NCBI RefSeq assembly: GCF_963678975.1
Contig: NC_089281.1
Span: forward strand, 2,172,437 to 2,236,436
Direction of reading: 5' to 3'
Length of the DNA stretch: 64,000 bases
Source: Dysidea avara
Taxonomy: Eukaryota; Porifera; Demospongiae; Dictyoceratida; Dysideidae
Below are positions 34,064 through 63,655 of this stretch, piece after piece (within the stretch, counting starts at the first letter, position 1; each line of letters opens with the position of its first letter). The position numbers and the translations under genes are program-made. The notes below the pieces were generated by a model. The model worked only from the letters and a program-made list of their open reading frames with translations. It searched no databases and was not told where the DNA came from.

Positions 34064-34826
34064 ATTCTAACCGATCCACTATAACACCTTCATTGTCAAA
34101 ATCTTCATTGGTACACATCGTCACTTCCACATCATCTATAGTAGCCATATCCAACTCCCTATAGAACCATGGTAGGTTGGGGTTATCACAACAAGTGTTA
34201 CCAGTAGGACAGTCTACACCATCCCACAAAGGATCAGATAGATAATAGGCATCAAGATCAGGGACCTCATTAGCAGTACCAGCCTCACAATAATAGTTTA
34301 AGCCAACAAAAGAACTTGGCCCAATTCCAGGGTTGGCAGTACATGGACAATTTCATTGGATTAGTGTCACTGCATCCAATGACATTATGGTCATGTGATA
34401 GTCCATCAATCTCATTGTTTGTAGTTTAATCTATTTGACCTGTCTGATAGCCTCTAGCCATTCCACAAACTTTCTGGTAACTCATTTCTTTAGAGGAGAA
34501 TAGTACAGGATAACATCCAACATTGTTACATGTCATGTACAGAAACTGATGTCATCTTGTGATCTCTTGTTCCATCCAGTTGGACATTCATCTCCTCTGG
34601 TAATGTTAACACTAGCAATTCTAGTCCATCCACCAATATTACCACACACTACTTGTTGCTCCATATCACAGTATACAGTAACTATCCACGATGTAAAGGA
34701 TTAATAAACCAATAATATCCTGACCTGTTGTGAGTTTGTGGGTTGAGGTCATAGATCTCCTTACAAGACTCTCCAGCATAGAAAGGATGACTATTTTGAT
34801 AAGCATTACACTGTTCAGGAACTTGC
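34064..34826 (-). pseudogene. Decayed duplicate of the secreted fibrinogen-like gene
   Basis: Nearly collinear with the intact gene at 37284-38138: the 3' third is almost identical (CCCACAAAGGATCAGATAGA, AACCATGGTAGGTTGGGGTT). The middle has a deletion and frameshifts around 34320-34560, and the signal-peptide end is degraded beyond 34800. It is a pseudogene of a recent local duplication. Confidence 0.85.
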
Positions 34827-34829
34827 TAG

Positions 34830-36900
34830 CACAGCACACTATTAACTACAAAATTCCTAACTTTTATTCCAATTGACTCCCTATAAGCTGTGGAATACCC
34901 TTCCCCCTATCAGCATTGATTTACACCTTAACTAACACAGTCAAGCCCGTGATTTGCAAACACCTCTAAAATCATTTCACTGAACATTTTAACCTCATGT
35001 ACTTATCACGATTTCCTTTGTCCTTGCTATCATTGCTGTAACATTGCTCCAGCCCCTAAATTTTAATATAATTTTTTTCCTTAGTTGGCTGCTAGCACAG
35101 GTTACAAGCAGGCCTTCAGTACAATATGTAGTAATCTATTATACTAACTTTTGAATGTATTCTATTTGTGTTGTACTGTAAAGTTTCTATTACCATAAGG
35201 TGGCAGCTAAATACCTGATATCCCAAGCTAATCTTAAGAAGCCCAGTGTTGGTTTTGTTCCAATCCCAGCTAATGTTTGGGATTGTTAACTAGAACAGTA
35301 TGAATTGTTGCTGCCGTGCACCTATCATTGTCATGTCCCCAGCTCCTGGGAGCAATACAGAGGATCTAGTGATGGTTATCAAAACTCCACCATATGTCCC
35401 CACCTCCTAAAGAGAAGTTTCTTACGTACCAATAAAACTAATTTTTTGCTAGGCTGAAAACACATGATTTATCGGCACTAGCAAACCTTCAGTTAGAGAA
35501 CTGTATAGTGTCAGGTTAAAAAAGCACCAAAACAGTAACATTTTACAACATGACGAAAACTGTTATAGCTCAAAAAATATAAAATGTTAAATAGAAATTT
35601 GTTCCAGATTGCCAAAAAAGAATACCAGAATGAATTGATGGCAGACTGCAGTGATAAAATAGAAAGGGAATGCTGTCTTGTACAAGAGAACACAAAAGAA
35701 CAAAAATCACTAAATTTAACAGTAATTTAGTTGTATAATAATTGGGTATGTACCACATGGTGGTAGTTCACTGATCTATCCCTAACTATCATACCTATTT
35801 AAGGTCAAAAGTAAACCGACTTTCTGTACATATTTCAACCTTGCATTGTGTGGACAGTAACAGTGGCATGTTTTACCATTGAAATCACTGTAACTTTAAG
35901 CTACGTATGGACTTACTGCAAAAACTTAATTCTTTAGGGCACGAGCTTCAATTTGACACCAAGTTTTTGGATTATGCAAATAGAGACAAAACTATCAGTT
36001 TTTGAACAGTAAATTGCCTGCAAAGGTCACCTAAGGTCAAATCTGAGGTGGCTCTCTATTGAAAAAATAATAGTTACACACAAATATTTTGGACTGAGTT
36101 TCATGCTTTTATCCAAAAGTGCACAAAAGGCCTTTAGGACCCCTGACTAATACAGTGGTCACATTTACATGTGTGACACTTGATCTCTGGTAGCAGCTAT
36201 GAGGTCTCCCCATGCAGTGCTGTAGTCCTGTTAACTTTACAGATACTAAAGTAAATGTTTAGTGGCAAAGGAAACTTTTAAACACATAATCAAGTTGTGA
36301 GCATAATAGTCCCATACTTTCAGTGGCTGGTGATTGCAACAAAGACCCTTGTGAGCTCTACAGCGTTTTAGGTACATGTTTCTGACATCCTGTATATTCA
36401 CAGGCCTATATATAGCCTTGTCACAGGCTCCTATAGCATCTCAGTATGAAGTGGACCTTGAACACTTACACAACTGTGAAAGATCTATATTATATATTGT
36501 AATCAATACTTTACAATGCAGTCATTGTTATTTAATGTGGTTCTTTTGTTTCTAGTATAATTAGCCTCTTAGCCACTTCAACAATCTTTTGTTGATTTTG
36601 TAGGTGCTTGTGCCAATTATGCTGGCATAATATAGAGTATGCATATCAGGCAGCAAAAAGCATCAAACAGACTTTCAAGAATTTAAATGCATCAATCCAA
36701 GTGCCAAAATACTGCAAAGTATTAACACACTGCACATTTCTACTAAGAAACATGTAATGCTATTATATTTAATGCTTCTTGGCTGATTATATTCACACTT
36801 CGCAGTAATAAGATTTAGATACTCTTATAGAGCAGTCTCTTACTCTAATACAGAAGTCAAGAAATGTTAAATTCATAAAACAAGCTCTCAAGCATAATTT
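34830..36900. other. Non-coding, dispersed repeats
   Basis: No gene seen. 35930-36150 is the inverted relative of 31828-32080. From about 36230 the sequence resembles 32930 on (TACATGTTT...CCTGTAT, ACACTTACACAACTGTGAAA), part of the segmental duplication. A CTCTTATAGAGCAGTC motif lies at 36820. Confidence 0.55.
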
Positions 36901-36925
36901 GAAAAACGAAGCAAAATGTTGAGTG

Positions 36926-37121
36926 CAGTGGAACCTCTCTTAACAAACTCCCCTAATTAAGGACACAATAGAAAAAACCTCCATAATAAGGACAAAAATT
37001 TTGGTCCCAACAGGTCTGGTTAATACATTTTTTACCTCTGAAAGAGGAAAACCTCTACATTACAGCAAAAAGTGGCCAAAATTCTGGGTCCCAAAATGTC
37101 CGTAATAGAGAGGTTCCACTG
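36926..37121. mobile_element. MITE with CAGTGGAACCTCTC ends (Tc1/mariner-Tigger type)
   Basis: The inverted ends CAGTGGAACCTCTC and GAGAGGTTCCACTG enclose 196 bp without a gene. Such ends are common to pogo/Tigger-like MITEs. The right flank is TA; the left is TG, so one target base may have mutated. The copy lies within the 3' flank of the fibrinogen-like gene and is absent from the duplicate at 33.9 kb, so it arrived after the duplication. Confidence 0.78.
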
Positions 37122-37283
37122 TATAATAGGCTTGGGCACTGCTCAAAAGAATAATAATTCAAAATATATAATTGGCTGTCTAGTTACTTCACAGTGACAC
37201 AACTAAACCTTTATAACTCATGAGTTAGAACCAAGAGTGCAGGGGTCATGCAGAAGTACATTGATTATCAGTATTCTAGAGAG

Positions 37284-38138
37284 TTATTGTATGTACAATT
37301 CTAACTGGTCCACTAAGACACCTTCATTGTCAAAATCTTCATCAGCACAAATCCTCACTTCCACATCATCCATAGTAGCCATATCCAACTCCCTATAGAA
37401 CCATGGTAGGTTGGGGTTATCACAACAAGTGTTACCAGTAGGACAGTCTACACCATCCCACAAAGGATCAGATAGATAATAGGCATCAAGATCAGGGACC
37501 TCATTAGCAGTACCAGCCTCACAATAATAGTTTGAGCCTAAAGAATTTGACCTTCTTCCAGGGTTGGAAGCACATGGACAATTAGAGCGAAAATAGTTTG
37601 CTGGATTTGCATCACCATAACCTGCGACATATGACCATATGTGCTGACGAGGGCTTCCATGAGTTATGGATAATCCATCAATCTCGTTGTTTGTAGTTAA
37701 AAATGCATCTATCTGGCCTTTCTGGTAACCTCTAGTCATTCCACAAACTTTCTTGTAACTTATTTCTTTAGAGGAGAATAGTATGGGATAACATCCAGCA
37801 TTGTCACTTGGTGATCTACAGAAACTGATGCCATCTTGTGATCTCTTGTTCCATCCAGTTGGACATTCATCTCCTCTGGTAATGTTAACACTAGCAATTC
37901 TAGTCCATCCACCAATATTACCACACACTACTCGTTGCTCCATATCACAGTATACATCACGTAAAGGATTAATAAGCCAATAATATCCTGACCTGTTGTG
38001 AGTTGGTGGATTGAGGTCATATATCTCCTTACAAGAAGCACCAGAAAGTAAAAGATCACTAAACTGATAAGTATCACATTGTTCAGTAGCTGTTGCTAAC
38101 TTGTTAGTGCAATACAATAATATCACTAGTGTTAACAT
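37284..38138 (-). CDS. Secreted fibrinogen/intelectin-like protein
   Basis: 284 residues from the ATG at 38138; the frame extends three codons further without an ATG. Residues 1-18 (MLTLVILLYCTNKLATA) look like a signal peptide. Then come motifs of the fibrinogen-related/intelectin N-terminal subdomain: SCKEIYDLNP, GYYWLINP, VYCDMEQ and GGWTRIASVN (about 35-85), followed by a cysteine-rich remainder (CPTGWNKR, CGMTRGYQKG, CDNPNLPWFYREL). It ends with an acidic VEVRICADEDFDNEGVLVDQ region. No transmembrane segment, one exon. These proteins are expected outside the cell as lectin-like or recognition molecules; the ligand is unknown. A local pseudogene copy suggests a family that turns over by duplication. 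Confidence 0.72.
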   Translation of the reverse strand: MLTLVILLYCTNKLATATEQCDTYQFSDLLLSGASCKEIYDLNPPTHNRSGYYWLINPLRDVYCDMEQRVVCGNIGGWTRIASVNITRGDECPTGWNKRSQDGISFCRSPSDNAGCYPILFSSKEISYKKVCGMTRGYQKGQIDAFLTTNNEIDGLSITHGSPRQHIWSYVAGYGDANPANYFRSNCPCASNPGRRSNSLGSNYYCEAGTANEVPDLDAYYLSDPLWDGVDCPTGNTCCDNPNLPWFYRELDMATMDDVEVRICADEDFDNEGVLVDQLELYIQ

Positions 38139-40600
38139 CCTACTCAATTACAGGAAGAGTCTTTGTTAATATACCTACACATACAGTTACACTTTGTTAT
38201 GGCTATACTATATCATGTCTTGTATATGAACTTGTCCCAGTCATATGTAACCAGGAGGGGATTTGTATACACTATTTGTCCCTGATCATGATAACACATA
38301 TTAAGTTATAACACGCTTACGAGGGATATGACTAAAATATACGCACGACTCACGAGAGCACACAGCGCTCGAGTGAGAACTGTTGATTTCAGTTCCATCT
38401 GCGATACAAGTTCCGTGTTATGTGTAAAGTGAAGCTCAAACCTTTCTTAGCTTTATCACAGTATTGTCTCAGTGACTTCTTATGAATGGTTGCATGTGGC
38501 CAATCCATAAAGTTGCTGGTAGCTGTTTACTTTTTAAAAACCGCCACGGCACGGACGGACTATGTTCAAACAGAACTGAAATTGATTTGATTTATGATTT
38601 AAACTCCAAACAGTCAGCAATAGCTGTTCTTCCCTGCCAGAGGTATACATACATACATGTTTACAATCCGCAATACACAAACAATTAAACATAGGCTACA
38701 CTTACAATAGAGAACAACTACAACACAAACAAAAAACATTTACAATTTCCGTTTGAAATCAACAGTAGCTATATTTAGTCATATCCCGAGTAATCGTGTT
38801 ATAACTGTTATATTCTACACCCCAGTAAATGAAGCGATTATGGATAGCAATTTATAGTGAAACACCTGTTGGAGATCCAAATCAGTAGAAATTCTTAATG
38901 GTTCAACTCTTAGCGGTGCCACGCCCACCTAGTTGCGAGTTATCCACGAAGGAGACAAAAGTACATCGAAAATCTTTCCAGTAGCTGAGGAGAATAATTG
39001 ATTGAAGTTACACCATACGTATATGGTAAGCGTAGCCACAAAGCGCAGCGCGGCGCTTTTGATCTACGCTACAGGTGTGGTATATATGGCCATATCCTCA
39101 ATGTCTACTGATGGTTATGTAGAAGAACTTCCTTATGGCTAATTATGATTTTTTGTCAGTTTGTAATTACATTCATAGCTATATATATTATTATTATGTG
39201 ACAGTACAGCAATACATACAAATATGGTTGAATAATGTTCATGTAGTTGATGTGATGTGTATCATCTTCCAGACGGTCTATCATCTTCCTGTGTGGTAAC
39301 AAGAACGTAAAATTTATGCAAATATATACAAATAACAAAGGAGGTTGGAAATGTACATGTGAGCTTGTCTTGAAAAGCCTACTGAACATCTTTGGGTGCT
39401 GAAATACCTCCCAATTGACGAAATACAACACATACATGGCAAAGCCCATTAAGCCCCACTAAATACATGTAGGATAGCTTTTTAAAAACTTCGGCTACCT
39501 ATAAATCATGTGAGATCTCACACCAGGCCACAGATATTGTAATTGTCTTGTTGATGAGCAAGAAAGACAAACAAAAGAGTCCCACTCATGCATAAACAGT
39601 TATCTATATCATAGTGTATCTTTTCAATCCCAGCACCTCAATACCACAGTGATTCTTCCAATAACTGATTAAACAGAATACAGTATGATATAGGATCATG
39701 AACTTTTCCAGCCAAACATCTAAAACCAGCCTCACAATACCTTAATGGTGCCTTGGCAGTGTTGGTTAGCTGAAATGCTTCCACAAAGTTGCTACAAAAA
39801 CTTTGACTGCCTGATGCCTTCAGACAAGCATAACTCGATAACGGGCTTGATTTTTTCACTGTTCAATGTCGCTTCAGCCTGATAGGTGCCTTTTGGCATA
39901 CTGCAGCATGCTGCATGGACTTACCTGTGTCCTCCTTTGTGTTTTGCTGACAGCACAAGGTGTTGATTTGTGGTAGTATCACATGATGGTTTCCCTAAAT
40001 TTGATGGGAATCATCCCAAGTTTTCCATTGAGACTGGATTGAATGCAGAGGTCTTTCTCCTAGTAACGCTGCGTAATGGGCTGAACATAACTGAAAACAA
40101 GGCTTAATGGCCACTTCGCTATTTCAGTAATTGATAGTTGGGGTGCATGTTCAGACGAAAACAACAAGTCTGGTGCCATTCTAATGTGGTATATGCGGAT
40201 AAAACCAGTCATAATAATGTTACAAAAAAAAGTAAACAAACAAGTATAAGGAAAAATTGATTGATTGGGGATCATAGAAATAAAAAAGTAGGGAAACTTT
40301 AGATGTACGCGACCTTAGGATTTAAGTAGGAATTTAATGTCCACTAGTATATCTTCAGACGACCTCCCTTGTTTCACTACTTTTTATTTCTATGATCCTT
40401 AATATTTCCTTATATTTGTGTAATTAGTTATAGTATGTATGTCTTGTCAGGTTGTTGGTACAAGTTTCCAGCAGACTTTTGGTGGTTGTTCCTGCCATTT
40501 TAAAATAAATAAAATGTAGTGGCACGTGCCCTAGTTGGGGATCTAAAAAGATGAAGCCAAGAAAAGAAAGCCTTCAAATAAACAACAGCAACAATTGGCT
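38139..40600. other. Intergenic, nothing clearly coding
   Basis: No gene recognised. 40205-40440 is a loose inverted repeat (AAACAAGTATAAGGAAAAAT against ATTTCCTTATATTTGTGT) related to the ends of the hairpin at 42214-42534. Confidence 0.5.
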
Positions 40601-40794
40601 GTCATGGAGAAGGTTAGATCCACCCCACAAACGCCTTCGCTGTAAAAAAAGTCGTGTCCAAGAAACTACAAGTACCTGTAACCCAATGTAAAAACAGCTC
40701 AGTTGTAGAGAAAGACTTCAAGAAAGTAAAAATAACTGGTAACTTAAAGAGCTGATATATGGAGTGGCCAAGAATCAATTTTAATCCAACTACC

Positions 40795-41215
40795 TATATA
40801 CTAAAGTTTTTAAATCCATGCAAGAACACCTTGGCTGTAAAACAAGTGCACCCATGAAAGTAACTGGCAATTGAAATAACTGATATCTGAAGCAGCCAAG
40901 AGTGAATGTTGATATATAACTAATTGGAATTAACAACATTGAACCTTTATATTTCAGTTGCGTTCTACATTCACTCTGCTGCATCCTAAATTGATTTCTT
41001 TTAACTCTAATTGGCTGGTAATTTGGCCGCCTTTTTTAATATGAAAGATAGAGGTTCAATGTTAAACTTTTTGTTAATTCCAATTAGTTGTATATCAACA
41101 TTCATTCTTGGCCGCTTCAGATATCAGTTACCTCAATTACCAATTACTTTCATGGGTGCACTTGTTTTACAACCAAGGTGTTCTTTCATGGATTAAAAAA
41201 CTTTAGTATCATACA
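40795..41215. repeat. Inner foldback, arms of about 150 bp
   Basis: TTAAATCCATGCAAGAACAC through CTAATTGGAATTAACA (to about 40937) recurs inverted at 41064-41215. The arm is itself a diverged relative of the outer arm (GATATCTGAAGCAGCCAAGA in both), so arms have been copied within the locus. Confidence 0.8.
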
Positions 41216-42200
41216 GTACGATAGTTACTGTATAGTAGGGACGATGAAGGTGTGGGCGTGGTCCACGAAGAAAAATCTACCAAAAACCATCTTCAGAAAT
41301 CCTTCATGGCCACTTCACAGTATTGGTCAGGTATAAACAAGCCCAAATGTGTCCTCAGAATGATCCGAAACGTTTCCGACGAGGTGCTACGAATTTTTTT
41401 TTTTTTAATTTACTTTAGCGAATTTTCTACTGCCTCACTGCCTGCCTACCTGCCTGCCTGATGCGTTCAGTAAAGCGTAGAGGAAAACTGGCTACGGCTA
41501 CAGCCTGGCTTCTTTGGCAGAAATGCTTTGAATTTTATGGCGAAAAAACCTTTCACAATATCAAATACCTACGATGTATGCGCTACTGTCTTATCTTTGA
41601 TCCTTCTTTATCGTGGCCATCGCTCATGGGTACAGCTTCCATCAAAGCACACACACCACAGCGCCCCAACATATTGGAATAAACGTGTAGCATAATTGTA
41701 ATGAGTATGTGATTTTAATGTTGGGGATACACCTCGGGATATCCTGCTGCCTGTTCAACATCATTGAGAAACTACACGCATAAGGATTAGAGTGTTTGCT
41801 TTGGCTCGAAGGTGGTTTCTTTTCCGAGTTTAAAAACCGGGTGTATATAGCACCTCTCTACAGACTTTATGGGTAGCTTTCCCAGAGCACTTTTCAGGCA
41901 TACAACTGAAAAACACTGTAGTAGGCCTCATAGGCTCGCGTATTTTGTCGTCTAGAAAGTGGGCGTGACCTGTACACACGCGAACTAAAAGTAAGAGCAG
42001 CCTTGAGGCTTTGTTGAGAGAATTAGTGGAAAATAATACTGTAGACACACTATAAAACAGTTGAAAAGATACTTCTGTGGGTAATGGGTTGTTTAAAGCG
42101 GTTTGTTAAAAATACACATCCTAGGAATGTTTAGCTGCGTATTCCGGGATTTGCAGGTTATTCATGAATTACTAAATACAGTTACTCAATAAAGTTTACA
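41216..42200. other. Non-coding interior of the foldback locus
   Basis: A T-run at 41396-41406, CTGCCTGCCTACC minisatellite-like words at 41438-41460, and a short frame at 41461-41682 without recognisable domains. Confidence 0.45.
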
Positions 42201-42213
42201 AAAAAAGTACACA

Positions 42214-42534
42214 AACAAGTGCAAGAAAAAATCAGGAATTTTCCATATGAGTAGGGACTGCAGTAATGAGTAGGGACTGCAGCAATAAAAAGCACTGAAA
42301 CAAGCCGCTGAGACAAAACACAACTGAATGATTGCATTTTAATCCCTACTTTAGCCTGCTATGATGTATGGCTAAAGTAGGGATTAAAATGCAATCATTC
42401 AGTTGTGTTTTGTCTCAGCGGCTTGTTTCAGTGCTTTTTATTGCTGCAGTCCCTACTCATTACTACAGTCCCTACTCATTACTGCAGTCCCTACTCATAT
42501 GGAAAATTCCTGATTTTTTCTTACACTTGTATAA
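42214..42534. repeat. Near-perfect long hairpin
   Basis: Arms 42214-42356 and 42370-42534 are essentially identical in inverted orientation around a 13-nt loop (TGCTATGATGTAT). The only sizeable difference is repeat number: GAGTAGGGACTGCAGTAAT occurs twice in the left arm and three times in the right. Transcribed, it would form a stem of about 145 bp. Confidence 0.95.
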
Positions 42535-42719
42535 GTAGTTGGATTAAGATTGATTCTTGGCTGCTCCAGATATCAGCTCTTTAAGTTATCAGTTATTTTC
42601 ACTTTCATGAAGTCTTTCTCTACAGCTGAGCTGTTTTTACATTGGGTTACAGGTACTTGTAGTTTCTTGAATGCACCTTTTTTTATAGCAAAGGTGTTTT
42701 TGGGGTGGATATCACTTGT

Positions 42720-44540
42720 GATAGTCCCACTGGGGGAACAACAAATTGTTAAAACGGTAATTTTCAGATGACTGATATTTGGAAATTAGCAATTAAAATG
42801 CATAATATTATCTTGGAGAGTCAAACATGCACCCGTCATCTTATTTGACAGTGTTATAAAAAGGCATACACATTACTGACTGTTCACACGGTAAATTCGG
42901 AAGTATGAATTTACAGTGTAGAATAGACAGACTGTTCTATTAGAGTATAGATCTATCTTTACTGTGGCATTCATTTACTATTTACAAAATTTTACAATAT
43001 CTCATATCTGTGGTAAATGCTTCAGACACCTTATAATCATGCTCATAATTAAGCTCACACAATTAGCAAATGCCTAATTAGTTCACGTGTTGTGCTTATA
43101 GTATTAATGTTTTCCTAGTACCCAGATTTTTCGGTGTGGTGTATTGTACGTATTAACGACACCGTCGGTATCTGGTCATAGCAGTTCACGTACTAGCAGT
43201 TGGATGTAGTCATAGTAAGTCACTTGGGACCAGGCAAAAATGCTTGCTTGTTGTTTGACTGGTCTCTTGTGTTGTCAGATATCTAAGCAAGTTGTGTACT
43301 TTCTAATCCTGATTTTCCTGTTGTATAACTAAGAAATATATTTACCATGTCATACATTCTGTTTGGTGGCCACTTGTTGTTTGACAGGTCTCCTCATGTT
43401 CATGTTACGTACTTAGGCACCAAACATTTACGTTACCTCTGGTACACCAGATTCACTTAGCCTTGAATATAATATTTTGTATGTTTAATTTTTAATTCAG
43501 CGCCTGCTTGTTCTTTTACAGGGCTCACTTAATCTTGTGTCATCATGCAGACATCTAAGAAATCATCACTTTTGGTGTTAAACTATTTGATGTGATGTTT
43601 ATTAACTTTGTGTTATGTATTGTAATAACATTGTTATATGTTTACCCTAAGGCAAGAAATTTTCATGGATTTCGTAGCCATCTTATCCACAACTAGAATC
43701 GCCTCATTTGTTTTGTTTGTAGCTGTCACGGCAGTTTCACGTTTCCACAAAGCACTAATTAAGGTGGAGCTTGTGTAGTGGCTTTCATTATGTACGTACT
43801 GTACGGCAACAAACTTTTTGTCTGGAATGTGGTTCGTGGTTTGTGACTTTGTGTACATGAGTTTTGGTCATTCCACCCAACTTGCAAAAGATTTCTTGCA
43901 TGGTGCATGGCACTAAACGAGTATTGACTAACGATTTATATACCTTCTGTACGTTCTTCATGCTTTCACACCTTGTTTATAAGACATCTGCTGATTATAA
44001 ATGCTCACATGAGGCATGGCACTACATAGACTCTAAAAGATTTCTGCTTAAAATGCCTTCCCTGGGAACTTACAGCTCTGCACGCTTTCACAACTTGTTT
44101 GTCAGACATTAGGCCTTGTGTCCACATCGTGTCTTTAAAAGTTATTGTAGGGATTAGAGGTTTGAACGGAGAAAATACGCGTAGAAGTAGATAATGTCAG
44201 TGCTAGATGGCCGGTGCAAACATGGGTAAGTTGACTGGTGCAAACACAGGTACGTTGACTGGTATAACGTGACAATAAGTGTAACACAATGTAGAGAAAT
44301 AAAGTGAATATGTCTAAATACGGTAATATTTTTATTGTAGCGAGGTCGCAAGAAAACTACGACAACGACTAAAGATTTTTTTTATGATGTAACACAATAC
44401 AAATCCATTGAGAGATGTTGCACAATCCAGCGCTAATATTGCAAAACCATCTCTACACGTAAATAGCTCACAGTAGTGGCCGCGCGCCTCACTATTGCCT
44501 CACTACTGTAAGTCTTGATATGCTAGCAGTGGCCTTTAGC
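42720..44540. other. Intergenic, nothing recognised
   Basis: No convincing coding region. A GACTGTTCTATTAGAGTA motif lies at 42930, and a partial copy of the 3.85-4.3 kb tandem unit at 44466-44520. Confidence 0.5.
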
Positions 44541-44545
44541 TATAG

Positions 44546-44919
44546 CATGTACAAGTTGAGCTGGATCCTGAAAAACAGCTAAAAATGAAAATATGATTTT
44601 TTTTTCTCTCAAGAGAATTAACGCTTCAGCCAACCAGGAGATTAGTGGTGACAGTAAAAGTGTTAACAACAGGCTTGGCTCCATCACTAGTTCAGGAAAG
44701 GGTTGTAGTGGATGCTACACTTTTATGGCTTCCGCATAGGAAACGTATACGGTGAAAATTTTGACTAACCTTAACTACTGCATCAGGAATTTGAACGAAA
44801 AGATTTTGAAATGTGTTTAGCAGGTCAAGCAGCACTACAAATGGGCCAAATTTCAAGAACATGTTTAATTGCATCTTTGAGTTATTAAATGTTTTTGAGG
44901 ATCCAGCTCAACATGTACA
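44546..44919. mobile_element. MITE with ATGTACAAGTTGAGCTGGATCC ends
   Basis: The left end TTGAGCTGGATCCT is matched, inverted, by AGGATCCAGCTCAA followed by CATGTACAT on the right. Interior 374 bp, non-coding. A diverged partial copy is at about 1402-1600. No clear target duplication. Confidence 0.75.
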
Positions 44920-45477
44920 TAATATAGCAAGACTCAATAAACCAAATACGTGTTCCAGTCCACCAGTCCAGTGAATAGTAATACCTGGTCAATGGACAAG
45001 GACTATAAATTGAGGAGTAAAAAGTCTATGTAAGAACCTAGTGTAGGGGATTTTGCAAAATGGGATTGCAAAAATCAATAAATCAAATACCTTTGTAGTT
45101 GTAGATTATACTACAATGACTATTGAAATGATACCCACTTCAACTATGTAACACTATCCGAGTCACAAATTCTGGACCATCATAACATGAAGGTGCTGAT
45201 ATTTACAGGAGACATTGCCAAATGCACAGACATTATGAGCGTATTAAATACAATAAAATATCACAATGTATTAGAAATTTGACTCGTAACCAGCTTATTG
45301 CGAACATCAATGTTAGTTTTACAATAGATAACTGCTTAGTATTTGTACCTGTTTAACAAATCTCTACACCCGCTTTGTGTATTTAAATATTGCTCTAGAA
45401 TCTTTATCCACTCACAGTGATAAGATCTCGAGTAGAAGGGTAGGTAAATTTGATTGGACAACTACTGAAAATTATGG
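44920..45477. other. Non-coding; may hold the last MZT1 exon or its 3' UTR
   Basis: No coding signal strong enough to name. If MZT1 splices at 45537, its short final exon should lie here on the minus strand; I could not single it out. Confidence 0.4.
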
Positions 45478-45809
45478 CTAGAAATTGTTGCCACTAATAT
45501 AGTCCACACATATCCTGCTGAATAGGTGCTTTAATACCTTTAATGCTGCTGCTTCCCTCCTCAATTCCTGAATGACAGTAGCTAATGCTTCAGGATTTAC
45601 TCCAGCTTCGCACAGCTGCACACAAATCCTCAGCGAGTTGTCATCTAGCCCAGTCTTCAGAAGCCGAGATATTTCTCTTACAGCTACGTATACACAAGAG
45701 TGTCATCTTCAAGCAACAATACAAGCAAATTAGTACTTTTCATTGCTTCTCTAGTCTCTGACAACTGTCCGTCTTGGGCGGCTTTTTTGGCAGCAGGTTT
45801 TCCTGACAT
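45478..45809 (-). CDS. MZT1: Mitotic-spindle organizing protein 1 (MOZART1)
   Basis: MZT1 is a subunit of the gamma-tubulin ring complex that helps recruit it to centrosomes and spindle poles. Exon 1 is 45737-45809 ([12 protein letters not shown]...SETREAMK). A 53-bp GT-AG intron (45684-45736) is removed, and exon 2 from 45683 continues [14 protein letters not shown], then [20 protein letters not shown] and [12 protein letters not shown]. This lines up without gaps with the conserved MOZART1 core (RETM...EISRILNTGLD, CEQGINPEALSSVIKELR). After AAALK comes a GTATTA donor (45537). Either a short last exon follows, or the frame reads on to the stop at 45478-45480, giving a tail longer than in vertebrates. 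It shares its promoter with the SLX4IP-like gene on the other strand. Confidence 0.88.
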
Positions 45810-45874
45810 TTTCTAAATAATGCACATCAAATTATTCTGTTTAAAGCACATGTACAAGCGGGAATTTTAAATTA
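45810..45874. promoter_or_regulatory. Bidirectional promoter between MZT1 and the SLX4IP-like gene
   Basis: Only 65 bp separate the two start codons. GCGGGAAT at 45858-45865 matches the E2F consensus (GCGSSAAA, one mismatch), which would suit coordinated S/G2-phase expression of a spindle gene and a repair gene. No TATA box at a suitable distance. Function is inferred. Confidence 0.5.

Positions 45875-63655
<17,781 letters not shown>

Larger units (their letters stand above)
40618..42713. repeat. Composite foldback structure, outer arms
   Basis: Left arm 40618-40792 and right arm 42536-42713 are inverted copies of about 175 bp and nearly nine-tenths identical. Shared phrases are AAGAAACTACAAGTACCTGT, CCCAATGTAAAAACAGCTCA and CTTAATCCAACTAC on the minus strand. 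Enclosed are a second foldback (40795-41215) and a third, nearly perfect hairpin (42214-42534). Confidence 0.85.

Noticed and set aside
41461-41682. A 73-residue frame with basic N-terminus (MRSVKRRGKL)
   Set aside because: No recognisable domain, no splice context, and it lies inside the foldback locus.
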